A stretch of DNA of 64,000 nucleotides from Aureispira sp. CCB-QB1 (GTDB taxonomy: Bacteria > Bacteroidota > Bacteroidia > Chitinophagales > Saprospiraceae). The stretch covers positions 62,001-126,000 of the forward strand of contig NZ_JHBV01000039.1 of assembly GCF_000724545.1 (NCBI RefSeq), read 5' to 3'. Below the pieces are notes generated by a model. That model made no database searches. It saw only the letters and a program-made list of their open reading frames with translations, and had not been told where the DNA came from. Made by a program: the position numbers and the translations under genes. Positions 1 through 8,600 of the stretch are shown here, in pieces (the stretch's first letter is position 1; every line of letters begins with the position of its first letter).

Positions 1-241
1 AATTTTACAACGAGTAGAACAAGCATTAACTACGTTGCGTCCTCACTTAGAAATAGATGGCGGAGATATCGAAATCGTTGAATTGACGGATGATATGGTC
101 CTTCGTTTCCGATGGTTGGGCAACTGTGAAACTTGTTCGATGAGTACTATGACAATGAAAGGTGGTGTCGAACATACTATCTTGTCTTTTGTACCAGAAA
201 TTAAAGCAGTAGAGGCTGTTAATGGACTTTTTATTGCTTAA
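1..241 (+). CDS. NifU-like Fe-S scaffold protein, C-terminal domain (5' end missing)
   Basis: The reading frame is open from the first bases of the window, so the gene starts upstream. The last 80 or so residues form a NifU C-terminal domain: a helix followed by a segment ending HLEIDGGDIEIVE, then the paired cysteines in GNCETCSMS. In this family the CxxC binds a transient Fe-S cluster that is handed to apo-proteins in the cytoplasm. A TTG at 35 could be mistaken for a start, but the upstream codons (ILQRVEQALTTLRPH) continue the family pattern. The upstream domain organisation cannot be seen. The next gene starts 63 bases downstream on the same strand. Confidence 0.9.
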   Translation, partial: ILQRVEQALTTLRPHLEIDGGDIEIVELTDDMVLRFRWLGNCETCSMSTMTMKGGVEHTILSFVPEIKAVEAVNGLFIA

Positions 242-304
242 ATTCAAAGACTAGTATTGACAATTGGTTCTCTTATGTTATCCATAAACGATTAAAACTA
301 TTTT

Positions 305-979
305 ATGCATCCATCTTATTCTCAGTGGTTTTTATGGGTTTGGTGTTGCCTTATGGGAGGCTTTACTTCTTGTGGAGGAAAGCCAGAACCGCCAATAGTA
401 GAAGAAACTCCAATAAAAACGTCTTGGACACAATCCGAATTGGATAAAATGGATGTATATGCAATCGCAGGAGATTATTATGAGATTCAAATTGGTATCA
501 AAGGCAAAGAGTTAACAGGTGTGTATCGAGACCCTAAGGCAAAGAATGTGCAAGATTGTCTTTTCTTTTTTGAAGGTATCATTGGAAACAAAAATCCTAT
601 AGAGGTACAATGTTACAACCCAACCAATACAAAGGCTGCTTTTAAGGGGTATTTTAAAATATTAGGCGATGCAATGATTATTCAGTTGGCAACCTTGCCT
701 TCTGCACAGTGTGATACAGAATTTACCGATAATGTAGGGCATTCTGTTGTTTTGGATTCTAAGAAAGAATGGTCGGCTATTCGAATGGTACAACACTCTA
801 CAGGTTTGCACGAACAACCAATTGTAGAAAGCCCAAAATTAGGAGAAGCACTTCAACGAGGTGTTGCGGTTGGGGTATTAGAACAGCGGAATACTTGGTT
901 TCGAGTAGAAGTACTTGATGGAAGTGACTCACAAGGCTGGATTTCTGGGCATGGTTTGTATCCATTAATAGAATTATAA
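305..979 (+). CDS. Putative lipoprotein with bacterial SH3 domain
   Basis: This is a 224-residue protein. The N-terminus has a hydrophobic stretch ending in GGFTSCGG, which looks like a lipobox with Cys23, so it is probably exported and lipidated; the phenylalanine at -3 is not ideal. The middle (about 45-160) is a small beta-rich domain I do not recognise. The last 55 residues (from GLHEQPIVESPKLGEAL, through WFRVEVLDGSD, to GWISGHGLYPL) fit a bacterial SH3 domain, usually a binder of peptidoglycan or other envelope parts. It ends 4 bases before the phosphatase gene, so the two are probably co-transcribed. Function is unknown. Confidence 0.7.
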   Translation: MHPSYSQWFLWVWCCLMGGFTSCGGKPEPPIVEETPIKTSWTQSELDKMDVYAIAGDYYEIQIGIKGKELTGVYRDPKAKNVQDCLFFFEGIIGNKNPIEVQCYNPTNTKAAFKGYFKILGDAMIIQLATLPSAQCDTEFTDNVGHSVVLDSKKEWSAIRMVQHSTGLHEQPIVESPKLGEALQRGVAVGVLEQRNTWFRVEVLDGSDSQGWISGHGLYPLIEL

Positions 980-983
980 AAAC

Positions 984-1709
984 ATGGGAATATATCTACC
1001 AGCGCCACCCGATGGGCGCCAGTTAGTTATTGGAGATGTACACGGCTGTTTCGACACGTTAAAAGCTCTGATAGAAGAACAAATTCAATTGACGCAATCT
1101 GACCAATTGATTTTTTTAGGAGATTTGATTAATCGTGGCAAAGACAGCAAGAAAGTACTGGATTATTTGATGCAGTTGGAGTTAGAGTATGAATTGTATT
1201 GTATCAAAGGAAATCATGAGCACAATTTATTAACCGCTTACGATTGTGGAATGGATTTTTTCGAAAACTTTTTGCACGAGTACAACTCAGATGACTTAAT
1301 GCAAGGGGATTTGTATGCCTACTTGGATTTTTGTGCACAGATGCCTTATTTCATAGAAACACCAACTCATATTTTTTCTCATATGGGATTTACGTTGAAA
1401 GAACCTAGACCGATTACCGATACTCGGGCTTATTTTCACAATCAATCGTTGCAGATCTCAAACGATTCTATTCAGAGTAAAAAACAAGTACAGGGACATA
1501 CCACAATGGCATTAAGCCAAATCAGTAAGGTAGTAGAAGCAGAACAAGCTGTTGTGAATATTGATGCAGGGTGCTACTATAAATCTGTTGATGGATTAGG
1601 TTATTTGTGCGCCTTAGAGACGAAGAACAACTTGTTATATGTCCAACGCAATATAGAAAAGATAACTAAAGTAGGAGCGCATCAAAGCGACCTTCCATCA
1701 ATCCAATAG
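984..1709 (+). CDS. Metallophosphoesterase, PPP serine/threonine phosphatase-like
   Basis: This is a 241-residue calcineurin-like phosphoesterase. The metal-binding motifs appear in order: GDVHG (17-21), GDLINRG (46-52) and GNHE (76-79), with later histidines in FSHMGF and VQGHTT. This order and the size match the bacterial PrpA/ApaH-like PPP group, which hydrolyses phosphoprotein or dinucleoside polyphosphate substrates using two metal ions. The substrate cannot be told from sequence. There is no signal peptide, so it is cytoplasmic. It sits between the SH3 lipoprotein (4 bases upstream) and aroQ (3 bases downstream), so the three genes likely form an operon. Confidence 0.88.
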   Translation: MGIYLPAPPDGRQLVIGDVHGCFDTLKALIEEQIQLTQSDQLIFLGDLINRGKDSKKVLDYLMQLELEYELYCIKGNHEHNLLTAYDCGMDFFENFLHEYNSDDLMQGDLYAYLDFCAQMPYFIETPTHIFSHMGFTLKEPRPITDTRAYFHNQSLQISNDSIQSKKQVQGHTTMALSQISKVVEAEQAVVNIDAGCYYKSVDGLGYLCALETKNNLLYVQRNIEKITKVGAHQSDLPSIQ

Positions 1710-1712
1710 TGT

Positions 1713-2126
1713 ATGAAAATTTTAATTATCAATGGCCCTAATTTAAATCTATTGGGTAAACGAGAACCTGAGATTTATGGGACAACAACCTTTGATGGAT
1801 ATTTAGCCACGTTACGAAAGCTATTTCCTCAGTTGGAGTTAAGCTATTATCAAAGCAATGTAGAAGGACATTTGATAGACAAGTTACATGAAGTCGGTTT
1901 TGATTGGGATGGAATTATTCTAAACGCAGGGGCATATACGCATACATCTTTAGCATTGGGAGATGCTATTGCTGCAATTAAAACACCTGTTGTAGAAGTG
2001 CATATTTCTAATGTGTTTGCACGTGAAAAAGTACGCCATCATTCCTTTATTGCTCCCAATTGTATTGGCAGTATTTCTGGTTTTGGGCTACGTAGTTATG
2101 AGCTAGCTTTGCGTTATTGGCTTTAG
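1713..2126 (+). CDS. aroQ: 3-dehydroquinate dehydratase, type II
   Basis: This 137-residue protein catalyses dehydration of 3-dehydroquinate to 3-dehydroshikimate in the shikimate pathway. Family signatures are clear: INGPNLNLLGKREPEIYG at the N-terminus with the catalytic Tyr22, NAGAYTHTS (71-79) and EVHISN with the catalytic His97, then the arginine-containing RHHS segment. Length is slightly short of the usual 140-150 residues but all key motifs are present. The stop codon overlaps the stop of the convergent gene by 4 bases (TTAG), leaving no space for a terminator. Confidence 0.96.
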   Translation: MKILIINGPNLNLLGKREPEIYGTTTFDGYLATLRKLFPQLELSYYQSNVEGHLIDKLHEVGFDWDGIILNAGAYTHTSLALGDAIAAIKTPVVEVHISNVFAREKVRHHSFIAPNCIGSISGFGLRSYELALRYWL

Positions 2127-2584
2127 TGTGTGATTTTTCGCTCCAATCTTTTAGCAGCTCGAAGTTGTCGCTTAGTGCATTGTTTTTTAATCTGTTGTTG
2201 TGTCTGTGACGTAGTAGTTTTTTGGAATTCATTATATGTAAAAACAATGGTGTCTTGATCAAAGCCATGGGCTTCAACTGTTGCGGTTAATCTCAAAATT
2301 TTATTAGGAACAATAGTAACATCGGTTATTTTTAATGGCGAAAATCCTAATTTAGAAACAATCAAATCATAGGAGCCAGCTTCTATATTTATGAAAAGAA
2401 AACCTCCATTTACATCCGTACGGGCTTGGGCAACTAAAGAGCCATTGCGTTGTAAGTAAAGGGAAGCATACTGGATTGGTTCTTGAGTGTAGTTTTCCAT
2501 TAGATAACCTCTTAAACCTCCGTAATGTTGAGCAGATGTTATTAAAGTGATGAATAGAAAAAAAAGACAAGTAAAATATTTCAT
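2123..2584 (-). CDS. Secreted protein with carboxypeptidase-regulatory-like domain
   Basis: This is a 153-residue protein. The frame could begin at a TTG at 2590, but the ATG at 2584 directly precedes a signal peptide (MKYFTCLFFLFITLITSAQ), so I chose it. After cleavage comes a CarboxypepD_reg-like beta-sandwich (about 25-105): GGLRGYLMENYTQEPIQYAS, then DVNGGFLFINIEAGSYDL and KLGFSP. This fold is common at the N-terminus of TonB-dependent receptors and in small secreted Bacteroidota proteins. The C-terminus is basic and Gln/Lys/Arg-rich (about 115-153), which is unusual for a periplasmic domain and may bind something acidic. It converges on aroQ with a 4-base overlap. Confidence 0.8.
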   Translation of the reverse strand: MKYFTCLFFLFITLITSAQHYGGLRGYLMENYTQEPIQYASLYLQRNGSLVAQARTDVNGGFLFINIEAGSYDLIVSKLGFSPLKITDVTIVPNKILRLTATVEAHGFDQDTIVFTYNEFQKTTTSQTQQQIKKQCTKRQLRAAKRLERKITH

Positions 2585-2825
2585 ACGCAAAATGGGTTTA
2601 GCTGTAGTCTATAGAATTTTGGAGAACTGTTAATAAAAGTTTAAATTTAGTTGGAGACTAAATCAATCTTTCGCAAGGTGCATCTAATTTGAATGTTAGG
2701 TGATGATTCAATTTAGGTGTGTCGCTCATCGACTCAATCATTACTTTGTGGGAGTTACTTTGTAGCAACAACGCTAAATTCCACCAATAAGATTCATTAA
2801 AAAACTAAAAGTTCCCTTTCAAATT

Positions 2826-4577
2826 ATGAAAACAATCACAATGTTGTTACTGTTTTGTTCTTTTTTTTGCTCTGTATTAATGGCTCAAAGTGAGGCTCCT
2901 ATACCTATTAAAACCAATATTCATGCCGTTAAATTGCATTTGCAAGGAGCTGAAGTCATGCGAAAAACCTCGATTCCTTTAAAAGAAGGTAGAAATCATC
3001 TTGTATTTACAAATTTATCTCCTAAACTATATGAGCAAACAATCCAAGTTGCTACCAACAAAGCCGTAAAAGTTATTTCTGTTACAAGCAAACAGAATTT
3101 TATAGAACGCCGTCAAGCTACCCCCAAAATCAAACGCTTAAACGATTCTTTGGATATATTAAGAGATGCGATAGATTTGCTGGAGAACGAACGTGGTTCT
3201 TATGAAGAAGAACAAGCATTGTTAAAGCAAAATCGTTCTATGAAATCTTCACAGCAAAATTTGACAGTGACAGAGCTCGAAAAAATGTCTGAGTTTTATC
3301 GAAAACGAAATTTTGAGATCAACAAAAATATTACCAGACTAACCAAGCGTATTACAACATTAAGCCGTCAGGTATTTGATTATAAATTGCAACTGTACGA
3401 ATTAAATGCCGATAGGAGGGCAATGGCAGAAATTTATCTAGTCGTAGAAGCGGCAACTGCTGCAAAAACAGACTTCGATTTGAGGTATGTTGTTAGTGAT
3501 GCTGGATGGGCTGCAATTTATGACTTAGAAGCCAGTAATTTTGGAAGTACAATTGACTTAGCATACCGAGCATTGACTTATAATAATACAGGAGTAGATT
3601 GGAATGACGTGGAACTAACACTTTCGACAGGTGACCCCTTACAAAGTATGTTACAGCCAACTTTAAACGTCTGGAATTTGACAGGATCGTCTTCTTACCA
3701 AATCAATACAATTGCTAATATTGATATTAGTGTTAATAATAATGCTCCGATTCAACAGCAAATAATTCAGCCAAACAATTATTATGAGTTATCCAAAACA
3801 GATGAAATTAAAGCAATCTTGGGCAAAGATTACTCAGAAACAATAGATTATAATACAGCAGAATTTGAACGTTATAGAAATAACCAGCCAGATATCCCAA
3901 ACATGGTTACTGCAACATTGGAAGTGCCAGAGTTTAATGCAGATTTTAAAATTAAAAAGCCTTATACCATCCCTTCTGATCGAAAGCCTTATTCGGTAGA
4001 TATAAAGCAATTTGAACTGCCTGCGACTTACAAGCATTATGCTGTCCCTAAATTAGACAAGGATGCTTTTTTATTAGCGCAAGTTGTCGGGTGGGAGGAC
4101 TTGGATTTGGTTAGTGGTCCTATTAATATTTATAACAATAAGAAATACATGGGACAATCTCGATTGAGTATTGATAATTTGAGCGATACGTTATCTGTTT
4201 CGTTGGGTCGAGACCCCAACGTTGTTCTATCTAGAAAAAAGGTAAAAGGTTCTTCTAAAAAAGTATTTTTGGGGACTTCTAAAAAAGCAACAATTGCTTA
4301 TGATATAGTGGTTAGAAACAATCATTCAAAGCCAATTAATATTGAAATTTTGGATCAAGTTCCGATCTCTTCAGATAAAGATGTTGTTATTACCGTTGAT
4401 GAAAAGTCCAATGCTGCTTATGATGAAAAGACAGGGGTGTTATCTTGGAATTTGACGATTCCTTCCACTCAAAACAAAGCGTTGACATTTGGCTTTTCTA
4501 TCAAATATCCGAAAGATAAACAGGTGAAAATTGAGTATAAAAAATCACGCACAATGGAACAGATGCGTTATTTTTAG
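2826..4577 (+). CDS. DUF4139 domain-containing protein (mucoidy inhibitor MuiA family)
   Basis: This is a 583-residue protein with a signal peptide (MKTITMLLLFCSFFCSVLMAQ). It follows the MuiA/DUF4139 layout: an N-terminal DUF4140 domain (about 28-125, with VKLHLQGAEVMRKTSIPLKEG), a charged helical coiled-coil segment (about 95-195), then a long beta-rich DUF4139 domain containing YVVSDAGWAAIYDLEA, LTYNNTGVDWNDVELTLSTG and, near the end, VRNNHSKPINIEILDQVP. Members are periplasmic or surface proteins of unknown biochemical role. It stands alone; a long inverted repeat follows the stop. Confidence 0.88.
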   Translation: MKTITMLLLFCSFFCSVLMAQSEAPIPIKTNIHAVKLHLQGAEVMRKTSIPLKEGRNHLVFTNLSPKLYEQTIQVATNKAVKVISVTSKQNFIERRQATPKIKRLNDSLDILRDAIDLLENERGSYEEEQALLKQNRSMKSSQQNLTVTELEKMSEFYRKRNFEINKNITRLTKRITTLSRQVFDYKLQLYELNADRRAMAEIYLVVEAATAAKTDFDLRYVVSDAGWAAIYDLEASNFGSTIDLAYRALTYNNTGVDWNDVELTLSTGDPLQSMLQPTLNVWNLTGSSSYQINTIANIDISVNNNAPIQQQIIQPNNYYELSKTDEIKAILGKDYSETIDYNTAEFERYRNNQPDIPNMVTATLEVPEFNADFKIKKPYTIPSDRKPYSVDIKQFELPATYKHYAVPKLDKDAFLLAQVVGWEDLDLVSGPINIYNNKKYMGQSRLSIDNLSDTLSVSLGRDPNVVLSRKKVKGSSKKVFLGTSKKATIAYDIVVRNNHSKPINIEILDQVPISSDKDVVITVDEKSNAAYDEKTGVLSWNLTIPSTQNKALTFGFSIKYPKDKQVKIEYKKSRTMEQMRYF

Positions 4578-4924
4578 AAAGAGTAGACTTGCCCAATATA
4601 ATATTCTGTATTCAACTCTATTTCGTATTGTGTGAAAAAAAAAGTTACTACAGAATATTATATTGATTAATTTAATTAAATTTTTTTTTTGTTTTAAAAT
4701 ATCTTTCTTGCTTTAGGTTTTATTTTGTTTTAATGATTGTTTTGATTATTATTGTATGTAATCCTTATTCTTTAACTAAATACTAAATCGATTTAGATGG
4801 AACTATTTAAGTGTTTTGTACGCTTTTTTAGACAAATAAAAAATATAAAATTTTGCTTCAATTCTAAAAAAATGGTTTAATGAATAACTAAATCGTTTTA
4901 GTGTTATTTGTAATACGAAAATAT
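4578..4924. other. Intergenic region, AT-rich
   Basis: Apart from the inverted repeat near its left end this stretch contains only runs of T and A and no coding frame. It must hold the promoter of the T9SS lectin-like gene, but I see no clear TAnnTTTG box. Confidence 0.6.
4594..4665 (+). terminator. Hairpin with 17-bp perfect stem after the DUF4139 gene
   Basis: CAATATAATATTCTGTA at 4594-4610 is matched by its exact reverse complement at 4649-4665, with a 38-base loop that includes an A9 run. It starts 16 bases after the DUF4139 stop. The stem is AT-rich and the loop is long for an intrinsic terminator, so it may be a terminator, a transcript-stabilising 3' structure or a shrunken inverted-repeat element. 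Confidence 0.5.
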
Positions 4925-6700
4925 ATGTACGGGAAATTTTACTTAATTTTAATAATTGGTTTATGGGCAAACCTTCCCCTAATAGGACAATATTGTTCCT
5001 CAAATTCCACAAATTCTAATGCTTCTAAAATAGACAACATTCGCTTGGTGGGAGAGACCGTGACCATTAATCAAAACTCGGTAGGACCCTGCGAAACCTA
5101 CACTGATTATACTGCTTTACCTGCTGCCGATTTGATGCTAGGCAATAGTTATACTGTAGAGGTGACATTGGGGACTTGTAATAATAATAGAGATAAATCA
5201 GCCAATGTATACATTGATTTTAATCAAGACAATGATTTCAACGATCCTGGCGAAGATTTAGGTAATACAGGACTAACGAATGGAACAGCGACCTTATCTA
5301 TTAATTTTACTATTGGCATGTGCCCACAGCCTTCACTAGGACTAACAAGAATGCGGATTGTTGCCGTTCAAGGAACAGGAGCAATTTCGCCTTGTGGGAC
5401 GTATACAAGAGGTGAAACAGAAGATTATTCAGTGCGAATCATTACCCCTGCTGCTAGTGGTGCATTTTATTTGGTTGGTAATGCAGTCTCTACAGGGGCT
5501 TCTTGTGTACAACTTACTAGTGCTGTAAATAGTCAATTGGGAATGGCTTGGGATATTGGGGCACCACTTAACTTTACACTACCATTTTCTTATGATTTTA
5601 CAGTAAATCTAGGGAGTGATAATGGAGGGGCAGATGGGATTATGTTTATTGTGCAGAATGATCCTAACTTGCAGTGTGTTACGCCAGCAGGAGGCTGGGG
5701 GGCTGGAAATATATCCAATTCACTATGTATTGAAATTGACACCTATCTGAATTTTGAAGATAGAGACGATGGCTTGCCTGGTGTTGTTTGTACAGGTTCA
5801 GGAACGGAACCAGATCATTTGGATATTTGGCTAAATGGAAATATAAACCCGACAACAGGAACTTGTGGAACAGGGGCTAGAATTATTCCTGCGGCAATTC
5901 CTTTGCTGGATGGTGGTGTAGATTATAATATAGAAAATGGGTTGAATCATATTTTTAGAATTACGTGGATTCCAGGCTTACCAGGAACATTAACCGCTAC
6001 GATATTAAATGCTGCGGGAACTACCAGTTATGGAACCGTTAGCTACTCGTTTGATCCGATGACGGTGTTTGGAACGAATACGCCAATGTATGGTTTTTCG
6101 GCTTCAACAGGTGGCTTAAACAATCAGCAGTCTTTTTGTTCTCCTACAATTCTATTGAACAATGATTTGATGGCTTTTGATGCGCAGATGAATACTGAAA
6201 ATACAGTTTATTTAGAGTGGTTGGCAATGACTCCTAACAATGGGGGGTATTTTGAAGTTGAGAAAAGCAGAGACGGTCAAAACTTTGAAATGTTGACAAC
6301 TGTGCTGGCACAAGGTAATGCTCAACAACCTTATAAATACAATAGTACAGATCCATATCCATTCATAGGAGATAATTATTATCGATTGAGGCAAGTAGAT
6401 GCTCAAGGAACCTCAATTTACTCTCCAATAAAAGTTATTCATAGAAAAGAAGGGACTGCTATGATTAATGTTTATCCTAACCCTGTACAAAATCAAGTTA
6501 CAATCGAGTTTCTGGATATTGAAAAAAAAGAGGGGACAGTTGTATTATATAACCACTTAGGGCAAACTATTCAAGAACTGTCTTTGTCCCCGACTTCTAA
6601 AATGACAGTAGATGTCTCTACCTTGGTTGCTGGCGTTTATTTTTTACAAATAAAGAATGTTCATTATACCAGTAAACTATTTAAACTGATCAAACAATAA
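4925..6700 (+). CDS. T9SS-secreted protein with GEVED and lectin-like domains
   Basis: The open frame begins at a GTG at 4901, but the ATG at 4925 directly precedes a signal peptide (MYGKFYLILIIGLWANLPLIG), giving 591 residues. Domains in order: a GEVED-type beta domain (about 45-172) with the hallmark VYIDFNQDNDFNDPGEDLG and GETEDYSV; an L-type-lectin-like domain (about 178-415) with NLGSDNGGADGIMFIVQND and DHLDIWLNGN; a fibronectin-like linker (about 425-500) of the kind usual before sorting domains; and a T9SS type A sorting domain (last 75 residues, from NVYPNPVQNQVTIEF to GVYFLQIKN). It is predicted to be exported by the Por/T9SS route and to be cell-surface bound or released, perhaps binding glycans. 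A terminator hairpin follows. Confidence 0.87.
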   Translation: MYGKFYLILIIGLWANLPLIGQYCSSNSTNSNASKIDNIRLVGETVTINQNSVGPCETYTDYTALPAADLMLGNSYTVEVTLGTCNNNRDKSANVYIDFNQDNDFNDPGEDLGNTGLTNGTATLSINFTIGMCPQPSLGLTRMRIVAVQGTGAISPCGTYTRGETEDYSVRIITPAASGAFYLVGNAVSTGASCVQLTSAVNSQLGMAWDIGAPLNFTLPFSYDFTVNLGSDNGGADGIMFIVQNDPNLQCVTPAGGWGAGNISNSLCIEIDTYLNFEDRDDGLPGVVCTGSGTEPDHLDIWLNGNINPTTGTCGTGARIIPAAIPLLDGGVDYNIENGLNHIFRITWIPGLPGTLTATILNAAGTTSYGTVSYSFDPMTVFGTNTPMYGFSASTGGLNNQQSFCSPTILLNNDLMAFDAQMNTENTVYLEWLAMTPNNGGYFEVEKSRDGQNFEMLTTVLAQGNAQQPYKYNSTDPYPFIGDNYYRLRQVDAQGTSIYSPIKVIHRKEGTAMINVYPNPVQNQVTIEFLDIEKKEGTVVLYNHLGQTIQELSLSPTSKMTVDVSTLVAGVYFLQIKNVHYTSKLFKLIKQ

Positions 6701-6721
6701 GGAGCGTTTATAGTTTTTGTG

Positions 6722-6754
6722 ACACAATCTTGTTCTCAATGAGCAAGATTGTGT
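6722..6754 (+). terminator. Rho-independent terminator
   Basis: ACACAATCTTG (6722-6732) pairs perfectly with CAAGATTGTGT (6744-6754) around an 11-base loop and is followed by GTTTTAT. It lies 21 bases after the stop of the T9SS lectin-like gene. Confidence 0.8.
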
Positions 6755-6817
6755 GTTTTATAGATTATCTATCGTTGTAGCCCTTCCCGTTGTTACTAAA
6801 TCAGTTTCTATTGAATG

Positions 6818-7093
6818 TTAATGAATGTTGAGGCTTAATGTTCCTAAACAAACTGAAAACCCAATGATTGCAATTAATAATCCTGCTAAAATAAGCGACA
6901 TCCCTCTTGAACGATTGGGGTCGTTGCTAAAAATAGCCATAAAAAGCCCTACAACGAATATACCTCCAGCATGAATGTAGGCAATAATAGCGCCCGCCAA
7001 TGCTGCATCACCATTATCACCTGCATGAATTAGTAAGGTATAGAGTATAAAAAGAAGTAGATTGATACCAATAATTTTTCCTGAATTTTCCAT
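6818..7093 (-). CDS. Small integral membrane protein
   Basis: This is a 91-residue hydrophobic protein with three likely membrane helices (about 8-24, 33-58 and 65-88). The loop between helices 2 and 3 contains SNDPNRSRG. I recognise no family. It is the last gene of a four-gene minus-strand operon, starting 23 bases after the radical SAM gene, so it may support the reaction carried out by the radical SAM and Lgt-like proteins. Confidence 0.7.
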   Translation of the reverse strand: MENSGKIIGINLLLFILYTLLIHAGDNGDAALAGAIIAYIHAGGIFVVGLFMAIFSNDPNRSRGMSLILAGLLIAIIGFSVCLGTLSLNIH

Positions 7094-7116
7094 AATACTA
7101 GGCTTGTCGATTTCTG

Positions 7117-8514
7117 TTAATTAGGCAGAACTTCTTGTCGAAGAACGTTCAATATTAGCTTTAATTCATCATTTCTATAAAATAGATTCATTGTTTCAAA
7201 AGGAATTATTTTTCCATCTGTATTGACGATATGAACACAAGATTTTTTAATTGCTCGTACATCAAAGTCATAAGCATCCATAAAATTCATGATAATAATT
7301 CTAAAAAGGTTGCTATAATTTAATTCAGGAGCAACGATATTGGGCAAACAGCACAGTAAATCGTGAAAACCTTCTTGAACTGTATCAACCGATTGAGCCG
7401 TACTAAAAACGTCTAATATTTTTCCTTTTAGAACTTGATCGTGTTCATAAACGATGGTATTTTTAGAATTATTGAGCAAGGCTTCTGGGTCAACCAAACT
7501 AGTTAGAGGAATGACTTTGTCAGCTACTTTCAAGGCATAGCCCATCACCAACGCATCTGGATTGCAAGGTACAGGTATTAAGTCGTTGGGTTTAAAAATA
7601 GGTGCTTGTTCTAAAATTTTGCGACGAATTTCTGTATTGGTCAATCTGTCTTTGCTAGGATCAAACTCTTCTAAACGACCACTAATTTGTATGGGTTGAA
7701 AGGTCACTCCTCGAACGCATTTTTGTTTTAATGCATAGTTGATAATTGTCCCAATTTCGTCATCGTTCAAACCTTTTTGAAGGGTTACTACTAGCGTGGT
7801 AGATAGATTGAGTTGATTGAGGTTGTCTAGTGCTTTTTGGCGAATTTTAGTCAAGTCCTTGCCTCTTAATTTCAACAATGCTTCTGGTTTAAAAGAATCA
7901 AATTGTAAGTAAATTTCGAAGCGAGGCATATAACTTGCTAAGCGTTTGGCAAACTCAAAGTCTGTTCCAATTCGAAGCCCATTGGTATTGAGCATTAGAT
8001 GCTTGATGGGTTTTGATTTTGCTAAGTCTAATATTTCAAAGAATTGGGGATGAATGGTGGGTTCTCCGCCACTAATTTGAACGACATCAGGCTCTCCTTC
8101 GCTGGCAACAATGGCATCTAACATGTTGTTAATTTCCTCCAAACTTCGATGATTGCCACAGGAAGGAGAAGAACTAGCATAACAAATGGGACAGGTTAAA
8201 TTGCAGCGATCTGTAATTTCAATTAAGGTTAGGCAAGAATGTTGTTCGTGATCAGGACAAATCCCGCAATCATACGGACAACCGTATTTGGTCTCTGTAT
8301 GAGGTTTTAAAGGATATTCTGATGCTTTGTTATAATTTCTTATTTGCTTGTAATAGGCTATATCGTCTGCAATTAATACTTTTTGGTGACCGTGTGTGGG
8401 GCAATGTTTGCTTAAATAAACATTCTCATCTTCAAAAATAACTTTGGCGTTGATGGTGCGATGACATTCATTGCAAAGGCTTTGTGTATGGTCATAATAA
8501 ATGTAGTTGCGCAT
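7117..8514 (-). CDS. Radical SAM protein of the MJ0619/Tes-like type
   Basis: The open frame begins at a TTG at 8562; the ATG at 8514 fits the conserved N-terminus (MRNYIYYDHTQSLCNECH), giving 465 residues. The N-terminal zinc-finger-like part has C14-x2-C17 and C38-x2-H. Next comes an extra cysteine cluster, CPYDCGICPDHEQHSC (79-94), then the radical SAM CxxxCxxC at 104-111 (RCNLTCPICYA) and SGGEPTIHP. This arrangement is characteristic of the MJ0619 group, which includes archaeal pterin methylating enzymes and tetraether lipid synthase (Tes); members use more than one Fe-S centre. The substrate here is unknown. The Lgt-like neighbour, 86 bases upstream, points to a lipid substrate, which is inference. 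It is not close to any pterin gene. Confidence 0.85.
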   Translation of the reverse strand: MRNYIYYDHTQSLCNECHRTINAKVIFEDENVYLSKHCPTHGHQKVLIADDIAYYKQIRNYNKASEYPLKPHTETKYGCPYDCGICPDHEQHSCLTLIEITDRCNLTCPICYASSSPSCGNHRSLEEINNMLDAIVASEGEPDVVQISGGEPTIHPQFFEILDLAKSKPIKHLMLNTNGLRIGTDFEFAKRLASYMPRFEIYLQFDSFKPEALLKLRGKDLTKIRQKALDNLNQLNLSTTLVVTLQKGLNDDEIGTIINYALKQKCVRGVTFQPIQISGRLEEFDPSKDRLTNTEIRRKILEQAPIFKPNDLIPVPCNPDALVMGYALKVADKVIPLTSLVDPEALLNNSKNTIVYEHDQVLKGKILDVFSTAQSVDTVQEGFHDLLCCLPNIVAPELNYSNLFRIIIMNFMDAYDFDVRAIKKSCVHIVNTDGKIIPFETMNLFYRNDELKLILNVLRQEVLPN

Positions 8515-8600
8515 AAGGTTGATATAGCTTGAGGGTAATGTTAAATGAATTTTCAAAAACAATTGGCGACCTATTGTAAAGTATAGTTTTTTCTGGACGA

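Noticed and set aside
2745-2775. Two TTACTTTG copies before the DUF4139 gene as promoter boxes
   Set aside because: They lack the exact TAnnTTTG spacing, so I did not list them as promoters.
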